From positions 1,501,145 to 1,565,144 of the forward strand of contig NZ_CH672395.1 in assembly GCF_000152985.1 (NCBI RefSeq): a stretch of DNA of 64,000 nucleotides, given 5' to 3'. Numbering within the stretch: the stretch's first letter is position 1; the number at the start of each line of letters is the position of its first letter. Both the position numbers and the translations under genes were made by a program. The notes under the pieces are model-generated. The model saw only the letters and a program-made list of their open reading frames with translations. It searched no databases and was not told where the DNA came from. Of the stretch, positions 26,986 through 35,165 are shown piece after piece. Source of the stretch: Leeuwenhoekiella blandensis MED217. Its GTDB lineage: Bacteria > Bacteroidota > Bacteroidia > Flavobacteriales > Flavobacteriaceae.

Positions 26986-28194
26986 ATGAAAGAGCAAACA
27001 AATAATAATTCAAGAAGAAAATTTTTACAAAAATCGGCTGTAGCCAGTGCCGCAATGATGAGTGGTTCTTGGGCAGCCTTTTCAAATCAAAACAATATGA
27101 GCACAGAAGAAACAGCAAACAATGTTATTCCTAACGGACCTATCAAAACCAAAGGATATGCCGCTACCGACGAATCAGGTAAATTAAGCCCTTGGGAATT
27201 TGAAAGAAGACCTGTTGGAGATGACGATATCTTAATCGATATCAAATATGCCAGCATTTGTCACTCAGACATTCATCAGGAAAAAGGACACTGGGGAGAA
27301 CAGAAATATCCACAAGTTCCTGGTCACGAGATCGTAGGTGTGGTAGCTGCTGTAGGTAAGAATGTAACCAAATTTAAAGTTGGAGACCGTGCAGGGGTAG
27401 GTTGTATGGTAGATAGCTGTATGGAATGTGACAGTTGTAACGCCGGTGAAGAACACTTTTGTGATCGCGGTGAAACTAAATTCACCTACGGTGCGCCTTC
27501 TGAAGCAGAACCAACAGGAATCACTCAGGGAGGATACTCTAATAAATTAGTGGTAAGAGATCACTTTGCAGTACGCGTTCCTGATCACATCAGTTTTGAA
27601 GAAGCAGCTCCGTTGCTTTGTGCCGGGATTACAACTTACTCTCCATTAATGCGTGCGCAATTTAAAGTAGGAGATAAAGTAGGTGTTGCAGGAATTGGTG
27701 GTTTAGGACACTTGGCGGTTAAGATCGCGGTTTCTAAAGGAGCTAAAGTGTATGCCTTTACAACTTCAGAAGATAAAGTAGAAGATATCAAATCTTGGGG
27801 TGTTGAAGAAGTAATTGTAGTGGATGATGAGTTCAAAAATATGGGAGCTTACAACAAGACGCTTGACTATATGATCTCTACGATTCCCTATCAGTTCAAC
27901 GTGACTCCTTATGTTATGTGTTTAAAACCCGGTGGAACCTTCACTTTTGTTGGGATGCCAGAAAAGTCAGAAATCACTTTGAACAACCTGATGTTAGCAT
28001 TCGCACGTGTGAATTTTAACGCTTCACTAATTGGTGGAATTCCAGAAACTCAGGAAGTTGTAAATTACTGTGCAGATAACGGTATTAGACCTTCAATAGA
28101 GATCATTAATGCAGAAGAGATCAACGAGGCTTGGGATAAAGTGGTGAACAAAGAAGCAAGATACCGTTACGTGATTGACGCGGCTACTTTCTAA
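26986..28194 (+). CDS. Zinc-dependent NAD(P) alcohol dehydrogenase with Tat signal (YahK/CAD type)
   Basis: This 402-residue protein has an N-terminal twin-arginine signal (SRRKFLQKSAVASAAMMSGS) followed by a complete medium-chain Zn alcohol dehydrogenase. Catalytic zinc ligands are in CHSDIH and GHE, the structural zinc Cys cluster in DSCMECDSCNAGEEHFC, and the nucleotide-binding motif is GIGGLGHLAV. It is closest to the YahK/cinnamyl-alcohol group that reduces broad-range aldehydes with NADPH. The Tat signal is odd because NAD(P)H is a cytoplasmic cofactor. Start ATG 26986 begins the Tat peptide; the frame is open to 26953. Confidence 0.88.
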   Translation: MKEQTNNNSRRKFLQKSAVASAAMMSGSWAAFSNQNNMSTEETANNVIPNGPIKTKGYAATDESGKLSPWEFERRPVGDDDILIDIKYASICHSDIHQEKGHWGEQKYPQVPGHEIVGVVAAVGKNVTKFKVGDRAGVGCMVDSCMECDSCNAGEEHFCDRGETKFTYGAPSEAEPTGITQGGYSNKLVVRDHFAVRVPDHISFEEAAPLLCAGITTYSPLMRAQFKVGDKVGVAGIGGLGHLAVKIAVSKGAKVYAFTTSEDKVEDIKSWGVEEVIVVDDEFKNMGAYNKTLDYMISTIPYQFNVTPYVMCLKPGGTFTFVGMPEKSEITLNNLMLAFARVNFNASLIGGIPETQEVVNYCADNGIRPSIEIINAEEINEAWDKVVNKEARYRYVIDAATF

Positions 28195-28232
28195 AAGCTT
28201 AAATGAAAAGAAAAAGGAAAAAATAAAATGTT

Positions 28233-28631
28233 ATGGATATTACGAAAAACAAAAACATCGATTCTGTAGAAGGACCAGAAGACTATTTTACCGGAAGCGT
28301 AAGATTAGATCCTTTATTTGGTCAAAAAGAGAATATTACAAAAGGAGCCGGAACTTTGGTGACTTTTGAAGCTGGGGCAAGAACTGCGTGGCATACGCAT
28401 CCTGCCGGTCAAACCTTGATCATCACCTCTGGTGCGGGTTGGGTACAACGTGAAGGTGGCCCTATCGAAGAAGTTGGTCCTGGTGATGTAGTTTGGTTTC
28501 CACCGGAAGAAAAACACTGGCACGGCGCTTCTCCTAACAAAGCAATGAGTCATATTGCGATTCAGGAAGAGAAAGACGGTAAAGTGGTAGACTGGTTAGA
28601 AAAAGTTTCAGACGAACAATACCAGAAATAA
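28233..28631 (+). CDS. Cytoplasmic cupin domain protein
   Basis: This 132-residue single-domain cupin begins [19 protein letters not shown] and has metal-ligand histidines in AWHTHPAGQ and KHWHGAS. It has no signal peptide, unlike the lipoprotein cupins at 26198 and 33655. It starts 39 bases after the dehydrogenase. Small cupins of this type accompany aldo/keto reductases and zinc alcohol dehydrogenases in many bacteria. No defined reaction can be assigned. Confidence 0.85.
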   Translation: MDITKNKNIDSVEGPEDYFTGSVRLDPLFGQKENITKGAGTLVTFEAGARTAWHTHPAGQTLIITSGAGWVQREGGPIEEVGPGDVVWFPPEEKHWHGASPNKAMSHIAIQEEKDGKVVDWLEKVSDEQYQK

Positions 28632-28652
28632 CCCCCAAATTGTATGACTTAA

Positions 28653-28690
28653 AAATGCCGGTAATTCTTTGGATTCCGGCATTTCATCTT
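28653..28690 (+). terminator. Weak hairpin terminator after the cupin gene
   Basis: AAATGCCGG/CCGGCATTT forms a 9-bp stem, followed by TTTCATCTTTCT. The T-run is interrupted, so it may only attenuate transcription into the next gene. Confidence 0.5.
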
Positions 28691-28723
28691 TCTCATTAAA
28701 TAAAAACTAAGATTCGATAATTT

Positions 28724-29290
28724 ATGAGTGCAACGAAGAAAAATATTTTCGAGCGATTACTGGCAAATGAAGTGATTCCGATGGAAGATCCCGATTATGG
28801 TGATGTTCGTGTAGCTGTTGAAGAAACAATGGGACTTAATCTAAAACTGAATAATGCTGAAGGTTTAGATGAAGTACGAAAATATCTGGGAGAGATCATT
28901 GGCACTGAAGTCGACGAAAGCACCACTTTGTTCACTCCGTTTTACACCAATGTCGGCAGGCACATCAAATTGGGTAAAAACATATTTATCAATCACGCGT
29001 GTAGTTTTCTGGATCTGGGCGGAATTGAAATTGAAGATAATGTAATGATCGGTCCGCGTGTGAATATTTCTTCGGAAAATCACCCTACAGAAATCGAAAA
29101 ACGAAACATGATGGTTCCGCAGAAAGTGACCATTAAAAAAGGAGCCTGGCTAGGCGCAAATGTAACGGTCTTACCCGGAGTAACGATTGGAGAAAATTCA
29201 GTAGTTGCAGCCGGAGCTTTGGTGAATAAAGATGTTGAACCTAATAGCGTCTATGCGGGAATTCCTGCCAAAAAGATTAAAGAATTATAA
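28724..29290 (+). CDS. Hexapeptide-repeat acetyltransferase (maltose/galactoside O-acetyltransferase-like)
   Basis: This 188-residue protein has an N-terminal helical Mac-type segment and a left-handed beta-helix of hexapeptide repeats (GKNIFINHACSFLD, IEIEDNVMIGPRV, GAWLGANVTVLPG, GENSVVAAGALVNKD). The catalytic His is in SENHP. It is the size of LacA/Maa proteins that acetylate sugars from acetyl-CoA. A close relative is encoded at 33037, so this cluster has two copies. Its acceptor is unknown; here it may acetylate thiols or toxic compounds rather than maltose. Confidence 0.87.
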   Translation: MSATKKNIFERLLANEVIPMEDPDYGDVRVAVEETMGLNLKLNNAEGLDEVRKYLGEIIGTEVDESTTLFTPFYTNVGRHIKLGKNIFINHACSFLDLGGIEIEDNVMIGPRVNISSENHPTEIEKRNMMVPQKVTIKKGAWLGANVTVLPGVTIGENSVVAAGALVNKDVEPNSVYAGIPAKKIKEL

Positions 29291-29301
29291 AATTTAGAAC
29301 G

Positions 29302-29667
29302 ATGAGTTTAACAACGGAAGAAATAAAAACGATCGCAGCAGAAAACGATTTTCATATCGCACCTTTTCGTGCCGATGGAAAAACCTACGGAACCCTAACC
29401 TGGATCTGGTCTGTTGAGGTTGAAGGCAATTTATATGTCCGAGCGTATAACGGTACAAGCTCACGCTGGTATCAATCAGCTTTAAGCCAAAAAGCCGGAA
29501 AAATAAAAGCTGCAGGCATCGAAAAAGATGTAGAGTTTGAACCGATCAAAGGCGAAGAAATCAACGATAAAATTGACGAAGCCTATCGTGCAAAATACAG
29601 CAGTAGTCCGTATTTAGGATCAATGATCAGCGATCGCGCAAAAGCGGCAACAGTTCAGGTAAAATAA
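29302..29667 (+). CDS. DUF2255 family protein
   Basis: This 121-residue protein has the DUF2255 pattern FHIAPFRADGKTYGTLTWIW, RAYNGTSSRWYQSAL and a C-terminal helix. The fold resembles split-barrel flavin-binding proteins of the nitroreductase-like (deazaflavin/FMN) type, so cofactor binding is possible. It starts 11 bases after the acetyltransferase, in the same operon. No reaction is known. Confidence 0.8.
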   Translation: MSLTTEEIKTIAAENDFHIAPFRADGKTYGTLTWIWSVEVEGNLYVRAYNGTSSRWYQSALSQKAGKIKAAGIEKDVEFEPIKGEEINDKIDEAYRAKYSSSPYLGSMISDRAKAATVQVK

Positions 29668-29672
29668 TTTTA

Positions 29673-30551
29673 ATGATGAAAGTTTCAAAATTTATACTGG
29701 TTGTTGCTTTGACAGCTGCATTTTTTGGTTGTAAAAATCAAAAAAAGGAAACAACAGAAAACAAAGAAGCTGTAAATCAAAGTGCGATGATAAAGGCCAA
29801 ATCTGAAAATGTAGAAATCGAAGGAGCGGTAGGAACGTTAAAAGCTGTCTTGCAAACACCGGCGATGGAAGAAGGTCAAAAATACCCGATAGTCATTTTA
29901 ATGCACGGGATATTTTCTAACAAAGAGACGCCTTTAGTAACGCATTTAGCAGATGGTTTGCAGAAAAAAGGGATTGCGAGTATTCGGTTCGATTTTAATG
30001 GTCACGGCGAGAGTGACGGTAAGTTTATCGATATGACGGTTCCTCTGGAAGTTGAAGATGCAAAAGCCGTTTTCAACTACGCAAATCAGCTTGATTTTGT
30101 ATCCGGCATCAGTTTAATGGGGCATTCGCAAGGCGGAGTAGTAGCTTCTCTTTTAGCTGGAGAATTAGGTGATCAAGTTACTCGTTTAGCCTTATTTGCT
30201 CCGGCTGCTGTGATGGAAGATTTGATTGAAGAAGGAAAAATGATGGGTAAAACTTTTGACCCTCAAAATCCACCCGAGTACATAGAAGTTAATAATGAAA
30301 AAGTAGGTAGGGCCTATTTAGAATCGACGTCTAAACTTGATATTTATGAACGTGCAGAAAAGTTTCAGGGGCCGGTTTTGATCGTACAGGGAAAAGCAGA
30401 TCAGGTTGTGCCTTATCAATATGCTGAAACTTATGATGAGCGTTATCAAAATAGCGAACTTCACCTGCTTGAAGATGTAGATCACGTATTTACAAATGCT
30501 ACAGAAAAAGCTGCAGGAATCGGCCTAGAATTTCTTGCCAAGCTGAAATAA
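29673..30551 (+). CDS. Alpha/beta hydrolase lipoprotein (serine aminopeptidase S33-like)
   Basis: This 292-residue protein has a lipoprotein signal with Cys in AAFFGCKNQ (about residue 20) and an alpha/beta hydrolase domain. It has LMHGIFSNKE, the FNGHGESDGK turn, the nucleophile in MGHSQGGVV, a late Asp in GKADQVVP and the catalytic His in DVDHVF. It resembles cinnamoyl-ester-type hydrolases and monoacylglycerol lipase-like proteins. It follows the DUF2255 gene by 5 bases. ATG at 29676 is an equally good start. The substrate is probably a small ester. Confidence 0.85.
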   Translation: MMKVSKFILVVALTAAFFGCKNQKKETTENKEAVNQSAMIKAKSENVEIEGAVGTLKAVLQTPAMEEGQKYPIVILMHGIFSNKETPLVTHLADGLQKKGIASIRFDFNGHGESDGKFIDMTVPLEVEDAKAVFNYANQLDFVSGISLMGHSQGGVVASLLAGELGDQVTRLALFAPAAVMEDLIEEGKMMGKTFDPQNPPEYIEVNNEKVGRAYLESTSKLDIYERAEKFQGPVLIVQGKADQVVPYQYAETYDERYQNSELHLLEDVDHVFTNATEKAAGIGLEFLAKLK

Positions 30552-30884
30552 TACATCAAAGTTGAAGCACTCAACTTTACAAATTTGACTATTAGTTTTC
30601 GAAGCCTCATTGATCGTATTCAATGGGGTTTTGTTTTTTATAGGTTAAAAGTTTTAGGAAATATTATAAAAATCAAACGCTTTGGGAGTGTTGAAATTTA
30701 TAAAAACCCTTGGTTTTCTTAAAGTTTAGTTAAGCTTAAGGTGGTTTTAAGTAACTGTAAATCAGCAATCAGTTAAAAATAGTTAAATTAAAGGGATGTT
30801 TGATTTCCATAGTTTTCAGTTTGAAAAGCTTAAGCTTAAGAGAGTGATTCTTGTTAATTTTGAATAGTGAAATCAAAACAAAAA
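30552..30884. other. Intergenic stretch with terminator and AT-rich promoter region
   Basis: The stretch starts with the terminator at 30605-30640. The rest has AT-rich sequence with a palindromic AAGCTTAAGCTT (30826-30837) and a TAATTTTG -7 element (30855-30862) about 22 bases before the ATG at 30885. No TTG lies at the proper -33 distance. Confidence 0.45.
30605..30640 (+). terminator. Rho-independent terminator after the hydrolase lipoprotein gene
   Basis: CCTCATTGA (30605-30613) pairs with TCAATGGGG (30620-30628) with one G-T pair. The sequence TTTTGTTTTTT follows. Confidence 0.75.
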
Positions 30885-31268
30885 ATGAGTCAGGATCCTC
30901 AAAAAGCAACCGAAGTAATTCTTAAAGTAGGAGAGAAAAAATTCAAAGCAAAATTCAACAATTCTACAACAGCGAAAGATGTACTTTCAAAGTTGCCTTA
31001 CACGGTAAATCTAGATCAATACGAATTTGATTACTGCGGAATTATTCCTGCTCCATTAGCTTTTGACGAAGCAGATAAACACAACGGCTGGACCAATGGC
31101 GACATTTGCTTAGCTGATAATTACTTTACGATTTTATATGCCGGTGAAGAACAATCGGCATCCCACACGGGTTTAATCAAAATTGGTGAAGTAGAAGATA
31201 AAAATCAGCTTTCAGAAATTAAGAATTTAGGCAGTAACATTAGGTTGACTGTTTCAAGTAGTATATAA
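30885..31268 (+). CDS. Cyclophilin-like fold protein, cytoplasmic
   Basis: This 127-residue protein (MSQDPQKATEVILKVGEKKF onward) matches the small cyclophilin-like fold family of Bacteroidota and Firmicutes: a beta-rich protein with AKDVLSKLPYTV and the conserved GDICLADNYFTILYAGE stretch. It lacks the catalytic residues of peptidyl-prolyl isomerases and its function is unknown. I chose the ATG at 30885 over the GTG at 30867, which would add six unconserved lysine-rich residues. A secreted relative follows directly. Such proteins commonly lie beside cupin, aldo/keto reductase and dehydrogenase genes. Confidence 0.78.
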   Translation: MSQDPQKATEVILKVGEKKFKAKFNNSTTAKDVLSKLPYTVNLDQYEFDYCGIIPAPLAFDEADKHNGWTNGDICLADNYFTILYAGEEQSASHTGLIKIGEVEDKNQLSEIKNLGSNIRLTVSSSI

Positions 31269-31292
31269 CATTTTACCCTTCTTTTTCGGTAA

Positions 31293-31757
31293 GTGATGCA
31301 GCAATTAAAAACATATCGAATTTTGTCGATTTTGGTCCTTTTGGTCGGGTTTTTTACAAGTCCGGTTTCGGCTCAAAATCATCAAGAAAATAGTAAGAAA
31401 ATGAGATTAAAAATAACGATAGGAGATACCGAGTTGATGGCAACTTTATACGATAATGCCACGGCAAAAGATCTTATTGCGCAGTTGCCGTTAACGGTAG
31501 AATTGGAAGATTACGCGAGTAACGAAAAGATTTTTTACCCAAAGCCAAAGCTTTCTACACAAGGTGCGCCGGCGGGTTACGATCCTTCAGCAGGCGATAT
31601 CACGTATTATTCACCTTGGGGAGATATCGCGATTTTTTACAAAGATTTTAAATACAGCAGCGGATTGGTGAGCGTTGGAAAAATCGACGAAGCAGACGTG
31701 AAACATCTAAAATTCTCTGGAAATAAAGAAGCCAAATTCGAATTGGTAGCAGAATAA
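31293..31757 (+). CDS. Cyclophilin-like fold protein, exported
   Basis: This 154-residue protein has a signal peptide ending SPVSAQ (about 28) and the same domain as the upstream gene (ATLYDNATAKDLIAQLPLTV, the GDITYYSPWGDIAIFYKDF strand). The two are tandem paralogues with different locations, one in the cytoplasm and one in the periplasm. It starts 25 bases after the previous stop. No enzyme activity is assigned. Confidence 0.8.
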   Translation: MMQQLKTYRILSILVLLVGFFTSPVSAQNHQENSKKMRLKITIGDTELMATLYDNATAKDLIAQLPLTVELEDYASNEKIFYPKPKLSTQGAPAGYDPSAGDITYYSPWGDIAIFYKDFKYSSGLVSVGKIDEADVKHLKFSGNKEAKFELVAE

Positions 31758-31790
31758 TTTCCGCAGAAAAAAATTGAAAAGAAAAAGAAA

Positions 31791-32024
31791 ATGCCACATA
31801 TACATTTAAAAATAGCAGCGGGACAATCGGAAGAGAACAAGCAAAAACTAGCCGATTTGTTTACCAAAGTAATTACTGAAAATACCGAGAATCCCGACGA
31901 AGCGGTTTCGGTAGCGATCGAAGATATTCCGAAAGAAGATTGGAAAGATGCGGTTTACGATAAAGAGATCAAACCCAATATCGAATCGCTCTACAAAAAG
32001 CCGGGTTATTCGTTTGATGAATAG
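31791..32024 (+). CDS. Tautomerase family protein (4-oxalocrotonate tautomerase-like)
   Basis: This 77-residue protein begins MPHIHLKIAAGQSEENKQKL. After removal of Met the N-terminal Pro is the catalytic base of the tautomerase superfamily. The spacing and the later VAIEDIPKEDW stretch match PptA-type enzymes. It converts enol and keto forms of small acids. It is encoded between the cyclophilin-like and aldo/keto reductase genes in the same direction, consistent with a carbonyl-compound pathway. Confidence 0.85.
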   Translation: MPHIHLKIAAGQSEENKQKLADLFTKVITENTENPDEAVSVAIEDIPKEDWKDAVYDKEIKPNIESLYKKPGYSFDE

Positions 32025-32067
32025 ACAGTACTAAAAATAGAAATAAGTTTAACCAAAAAAGAAGATT

Positions 32068-32919
32068 ATGATTTTAGAAGAAAAATTCACTTTAAATAAC
32101 GGAGTAGCAATACCAAAATTAGCTTTAGGAACTTGGATGGTCGATAACGACGATGTGAGTGAAGCTGTACAAGAAGCCATAAAATTAGGGTATCGCCATA
32201 TCGATACTGCGCAAGCCTATCAAAATGAAGAAGGTGTTGGTAAAGGAATAAAAGCAAGCGGAATCGACCGTAAAGAGTTATTTATCACCACTAAATTGGC
32301 TGCTGAAGAAAAGACTTATGACGACGCTAAAAAAGCGATCAATGAGTCGTTCAAAAAATTAGATGTAGATTATATCGATCTAATGATCATTCATAGTCCG
32401 CAACCTTGGAATGATTTCCGTGGCGGGAATTATGACGAAGGAAACCTGGAAGCCTGGAAAGCGCTAGAAGAGTTTTACGAAGCCGGAAAAATCAAAGCGA
32501 TCGGATTGTCAAATTTTGAGCAGTCTGATATCGAAAACATTTTAAACAACGGTCACGTAAAACCAGCGGTAAACCAGATATTGGTTCATATTGGTAAAAC
32601 ACCAAGCGAATTAATTGAGTTTGCTCAGGAAAACGACATCTTAACCGAAGGATATTCTCCACTTGGTCACGGTGTGTTGATGGATCACGAAACCGTAAAA
32701 GAGATGGCAGACAAGTATAACGTAAGCGTTGCGCAGTTAGCGATTCGTTACAGCCTGCAATTAGGCGTGTTGCCATTGCCAAAAACCACAAAATCAAAGC
32801 ATATGCTAAACAACGCAGATGTAGATTTTGAGATTTCTGAAGAAGATATGACAACCTTGAAAAATGTTGAAGAGATCAAAGATTACGGCGATGCAAATCA
32901 AATGCCTGTATTTCAATAA
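32068..32919 (+). CDS. Aldo/keto reductase
   Basis: This 283-residue protein has the full AKR barrel with signature GYRHIDTAQAYQNEEGVGKG. The catalytic tetrad is Asp/Tyr in DTAQAY, Lys in TTKLA and His in IHSPQPW; the NADPH-binding C-terminal motif is LPKTTKSKHM. It is close to the DkgA-type (2,5-diketo-gluconate/methylglyoxal) reductases. It probably reduces reactive aldehydes or ketones. It starts 44 bases after the tautomerase gene and is followed by a strong terminator. Confidence 0.92.
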   Translation: MILEEKFTLNNGVAIPKLALGTWMVDNDDVSEAVQEAIKLGYRHIDTAQAYQNEEGVGKGIKASGIDRKELFITTKLAAEEKTYDDAKKAINESFKKLDVDYIDLMIIHSPQPWNDFRGGNYDEGNLEAWKALEEFYEAGKIKAIGLSNFEQSDIENILNNGHVKPAVNQILVHIGKTPSELIEFAQENDILTEGYSPLGHGVLMDHETVKEMADKYNVSVAQLAIRYSLQLGVLPLPKTTKSKHMLNNADVDFEISEEDMTTLKNVEEIKDYGDANQMPVFQ

Positions 32920-32945
32920 GATTGAAGTTTAATAAACTTTAAAAC

Positions 32946-32993
32946 AAAACCTCTCCGGAGCTCATTTTATAGAATTACGGAGAGGTTTTTTTA
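32946..32993 (+). terminator. Rho-independent terminator after the aldo/keto reductase gene
   Basis: AAAACCTCTCCG/CGGAGAGGTTTT forms a perfect 12-bp stem with a 20-base loop and a run of seven or more T. Confidence 0.85.
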
Positions 32994-33036
32994 TGCTGAA
33001 AATTTTTCAGCTGCTGAAATAGATAATTTCTGAAAA

Positions 33037-33633
33037 ATGAAAAACAACACAGAACATAAACCTGCTGAAGATCGCGATGCAATCATCAAAACCTTGAGAG
33101 ATCAAGAAAGCGTTTCGATGAGCGATCCCGATATGCCGAGATTGGCCGAAGTGGCGAGCGAAGCATTCAAAGTTTTAAAAGACTTCAACGTAGAATACGA
33201 TCTTGAAAAAGGCAGAGCGCTTTTTGGAACATTGACCGGGAAAGATTTAGATGAAACCACCACGGTTTATCCACCATTTTATACCAATTACGGCAAAAAT
33301 ATTTCTTTAGGAAAAGGCGTGTTTATCAATCACGATTGCTCGATGCTTGACTTGGGCGGAATCGAAATTGAAGATGAAGTAATGATCGGCCCGCGAGTGA
33401 GTATCACTTCAGAAAATCATCCCATTTCACCTAAAGAGCGCAAAACTTTGGTTCCGGGGAAAGTGACGATCAAAAAGAATGCGTGGATTGGTTCTAACGT
33501 GAATATTTTACCGGGCGTAACCATTGGTGAACATTCTGTGGTAGCTGCTGGAGCGGTGGTGACCAGAGATGTTCCTCCACGTACATTAGTCGGTGGTATT
33601 CCGGCGAAGGAATTGAAAAAATTAGAAGATTAA
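33037..33633 (+). CDS. Hexapeptide-repeat acetyltransferase, second copy
   Basis: This 198-residue LacA/Maa-type protein is clearly related to the one at 28724: they share FTNxGKNIxLGKxxFINH-type repeats, the LDLGGIEIEDEVMIGPRV segment and the SENHP catalytic His. The N-terminal extension is about ten residues longer. It is followed 21 bases later by a cupin lipoprotein. The pairing of acetyltransferase with cupin therefore occurs twice in the cluster. Acceptor unknown. Confidence 0.87.
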   Translation: MKNNTEHKPAEDRDAIIKTLRDQESVSMSDPDMPRLAEVASEAFKVLKDFNVEYDLEKGRALFGTLTGKDLDETTTVYPPFYTNYGKNISLGKGVFINHDCSMLDLGGIEIEDEVMIGPRVSITSENHPISPKERKTLVPGKVTIKKNAWIGSNVNILPGVTIGEHSVVAAGAVVTRDVPPRTLVGGIPAKELKKLED

Positions 33634-33654
33634 TTCAACCAAAATCAGCTTTAC

Positions 33655-34161
33655 ATGTCTCTAAAAAATACCTTCAAAATCACCAATATCGGCTTATTGT
33701 TAATGCTGTTTTTTATGAGTTGTAAGCAGGAAACTTCAACAACTCAAACCGAAGAAAATAAGAAACAGCCGACGGTAAATGTTGAAGAAATTCAGCAAGG
33801 CGCTTTAGCTTCCGCAGAAAATAATACCGGTAATGTTTGGGTGAAACCGCACGTGATGCAAGATTCGATCTACGATATGATGCTGGTTACCGAAGCTTTT
33901 GAACCCGGAGCAAGAACCTATTGGCATATTCATCCTGCAGGCGAAATTTTGGTCGTAACCAAAGGCGAAGGTTATCATCAAATCAAAGGACAAGAGCTTG
34001 AAGAAATTAAAAAAGGCGACGTGATCAAATGTCCACCCGGAGTTTCACATTGGCACGGCGCGGTAAAAAATAATGTAATGAGTCACCTGGTCATACTACC
34101 AAATATCGCAGAAGGCGGCGCGATTTGGCAAGACGAAGTAGCCTTTGAAGAAGAAAAATAG
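33655..34161 (+). CDS. Cupin domain lipoprotein, second copy
   Basis: This 168-residue protein has lipobox Cys in FFMSCKQE (about residue 23), a Thr/Glu-rich linker and a cupin domain with metal-site histidines in YWHIHPAGE and SHWHGAV. It has the same architecture as the lipoprotein cupin at 26198 and is probably its paralogue. It acts in the periplasm. Its location after the second acetyltransferase gene suggests an ancient segment duplication. Confidence 0.85.
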   Translation: MSLKNTFKITNIGLLLMLFFMSCKQETSTTQTEENKKQPTVNVEEIQQGALASAENNTGNVWVKPHVMQDSIYDMMLVTEAFEPGARTYWHIHPAGEILVVTKGEGYHQIKGQELEEIKKGDVIKCPPGVSHWHGAVKNNVMSHLVILPNIAEGGAIWQDEVAFEEEK

Positions 34162-34266
34162 GTTGGTTGAACTTCAAAAGGAGGAAATAACAGGTTTATT
34201 GGCACCGCCAAAGGGTATAATACCCAGAGGCTTGCCTCGAAATTAAAAATTTGTTTCTAACGAATG

Positions 34267-34287
34267 CCTCGAGGGCTTTCCCCGAGG
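34267..34287. terminator. GC-rich hairpin after the second cupin gene
   Basis: CCTCG-A-GGG (34267-34275) pairs with CCCCGAGG (34280-34287) with one bulged A, and a T-rich stretch (TTTATTTCCTTCTTTTG) follows a few bases later. It may act as a terminator or be part of a repeat element. Confidence 0.5.
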
Positions 34288-34347
34288 TAGTTTATTTCCT
34301 TCTTTTGTTTTTCTCTATATGAGATTTAGTCGTTTGAAAATAACGTC

Positions 34348-34389
34348 ACCCTGAACCTGCCAGCCGGCTAGGCGGGCTTGATTCAGGGT
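34348..34389. repeat. REP-like palindromic element
   Basis: ACCCTGAA (34348-34355) and TTCAGGGT (34382-34389) form outer arms around an inner hairpin CCTGCC/GGCGGG with the palindrome AGCCGGCT at its tip. I recall sequences of the type GTCACCCTGAAC...TTCAGGGTCTCATC recurring in intergenic regions of flavobacterial genomes; only one copy is in this window. It lies 29 bases before the SDR gene. Confidence 0.6.
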
Positions 34390-34417
34390 CTCATCCTCAT
34401 TTCAAAAGAAGTAAATT

Positions 34418-35143
34418 ATGGCAAAAATATTTATCACAGGATCCAGCGATGGTTTAGGTCTACTCGCGGCAAAAGCGTTGTTAGCACAAGATCACAAAGT
34501 CTTTGTACACGCCAAAAATGAACAGCGAGCGAAAGATCTAAACGCAGAATTACCCAATGCTTCAGCAGTTTTAATTGCCGATTTAGCGAATATCGATGAG
34601 GTAAAACAGTTGGCAAAAGAACTCAATAGCTTCGGAAGGTTTAATGCGATTATTCATAATGCAGGGATTTCTTCCGGAGAATTATTCGACGTAAATGTCT
34701 TGGCACCTTATATTTTGACTGCTGAAATTGAAACTCCAAATCGGTTGATTTACCTAAGCTCAAGTATGCATAAAGGTGGAAGTATGCTGAAAAATGAAGC
34801 TGAAATACCGAATATCAGTTATTCAGATTCTAAGTTTCTGCTCACGCTGTTAATGGATTATGTTGCCAAAATTTATCCTAAGACTTATGTGAATGCGGTA
34901 GATCCCGGTTGGGTTCCTACAAAAATGGGAGGGCAATCTGCTCCCGATGATTTGCAAAAAGGTTACGAAACCCAACTTTGGCTGGCAACGAGCGAAGAAG
35001 ATGCTGCAAAAGTTTCCGGGAAGTATTTTTTCCATCAGCAACAACAAAAACCACATTCTGAAATCACGAATACTGACTTTCAGCAAAAATTAATTACTAT
35101 TTGCAAAAACCGAAGCGGAGTCGAATTGAGTAAAGCAAAATAG
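34418..35143 (+). CDS. Short-chain dehydrogenase/reductase
   Basis: This 241-residue SDR begins MAKIFITGSSDGLGLLAAKA with the GxxxGxG cofactor motif, followed by the HNAG strand motif, the Ser of the active site in YLSSSMH and the YSDSK (YxxxK) catalytic pair. It probably uses NADP(H) because basic residues follow the second strand. The C-terminal part resembles retinol-dehydrogenase-like SDRs. It starts 29 bases after the REP-like element and precedes the MFS gene. Substrate unknown. Confidence 0.88.
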   Translation: MAKIFITGSSDGLGLLAAKALLAQDHKVFVHAKNEQRAKDLNAELPNASAVLIADLANIDEVKQLAKELNSFGRFNAIIHNAGISSGELFDVNVLAPYILTAEIETPNRLIYLSSSMHKGGSMLKNEAEIPNISYSDSKFLLTLLMDYVAKIYPKTYVNAVDPGWVPTKMGGQSAPDDLQKGYETQLWLATSEEDAAKVSGKYFFHQQQQKPHSEITNTDFQQKLITICKNRSGVELSKAK

Positions 35144-35165
35144 AAACAGCATTTTAAACCCCTAA

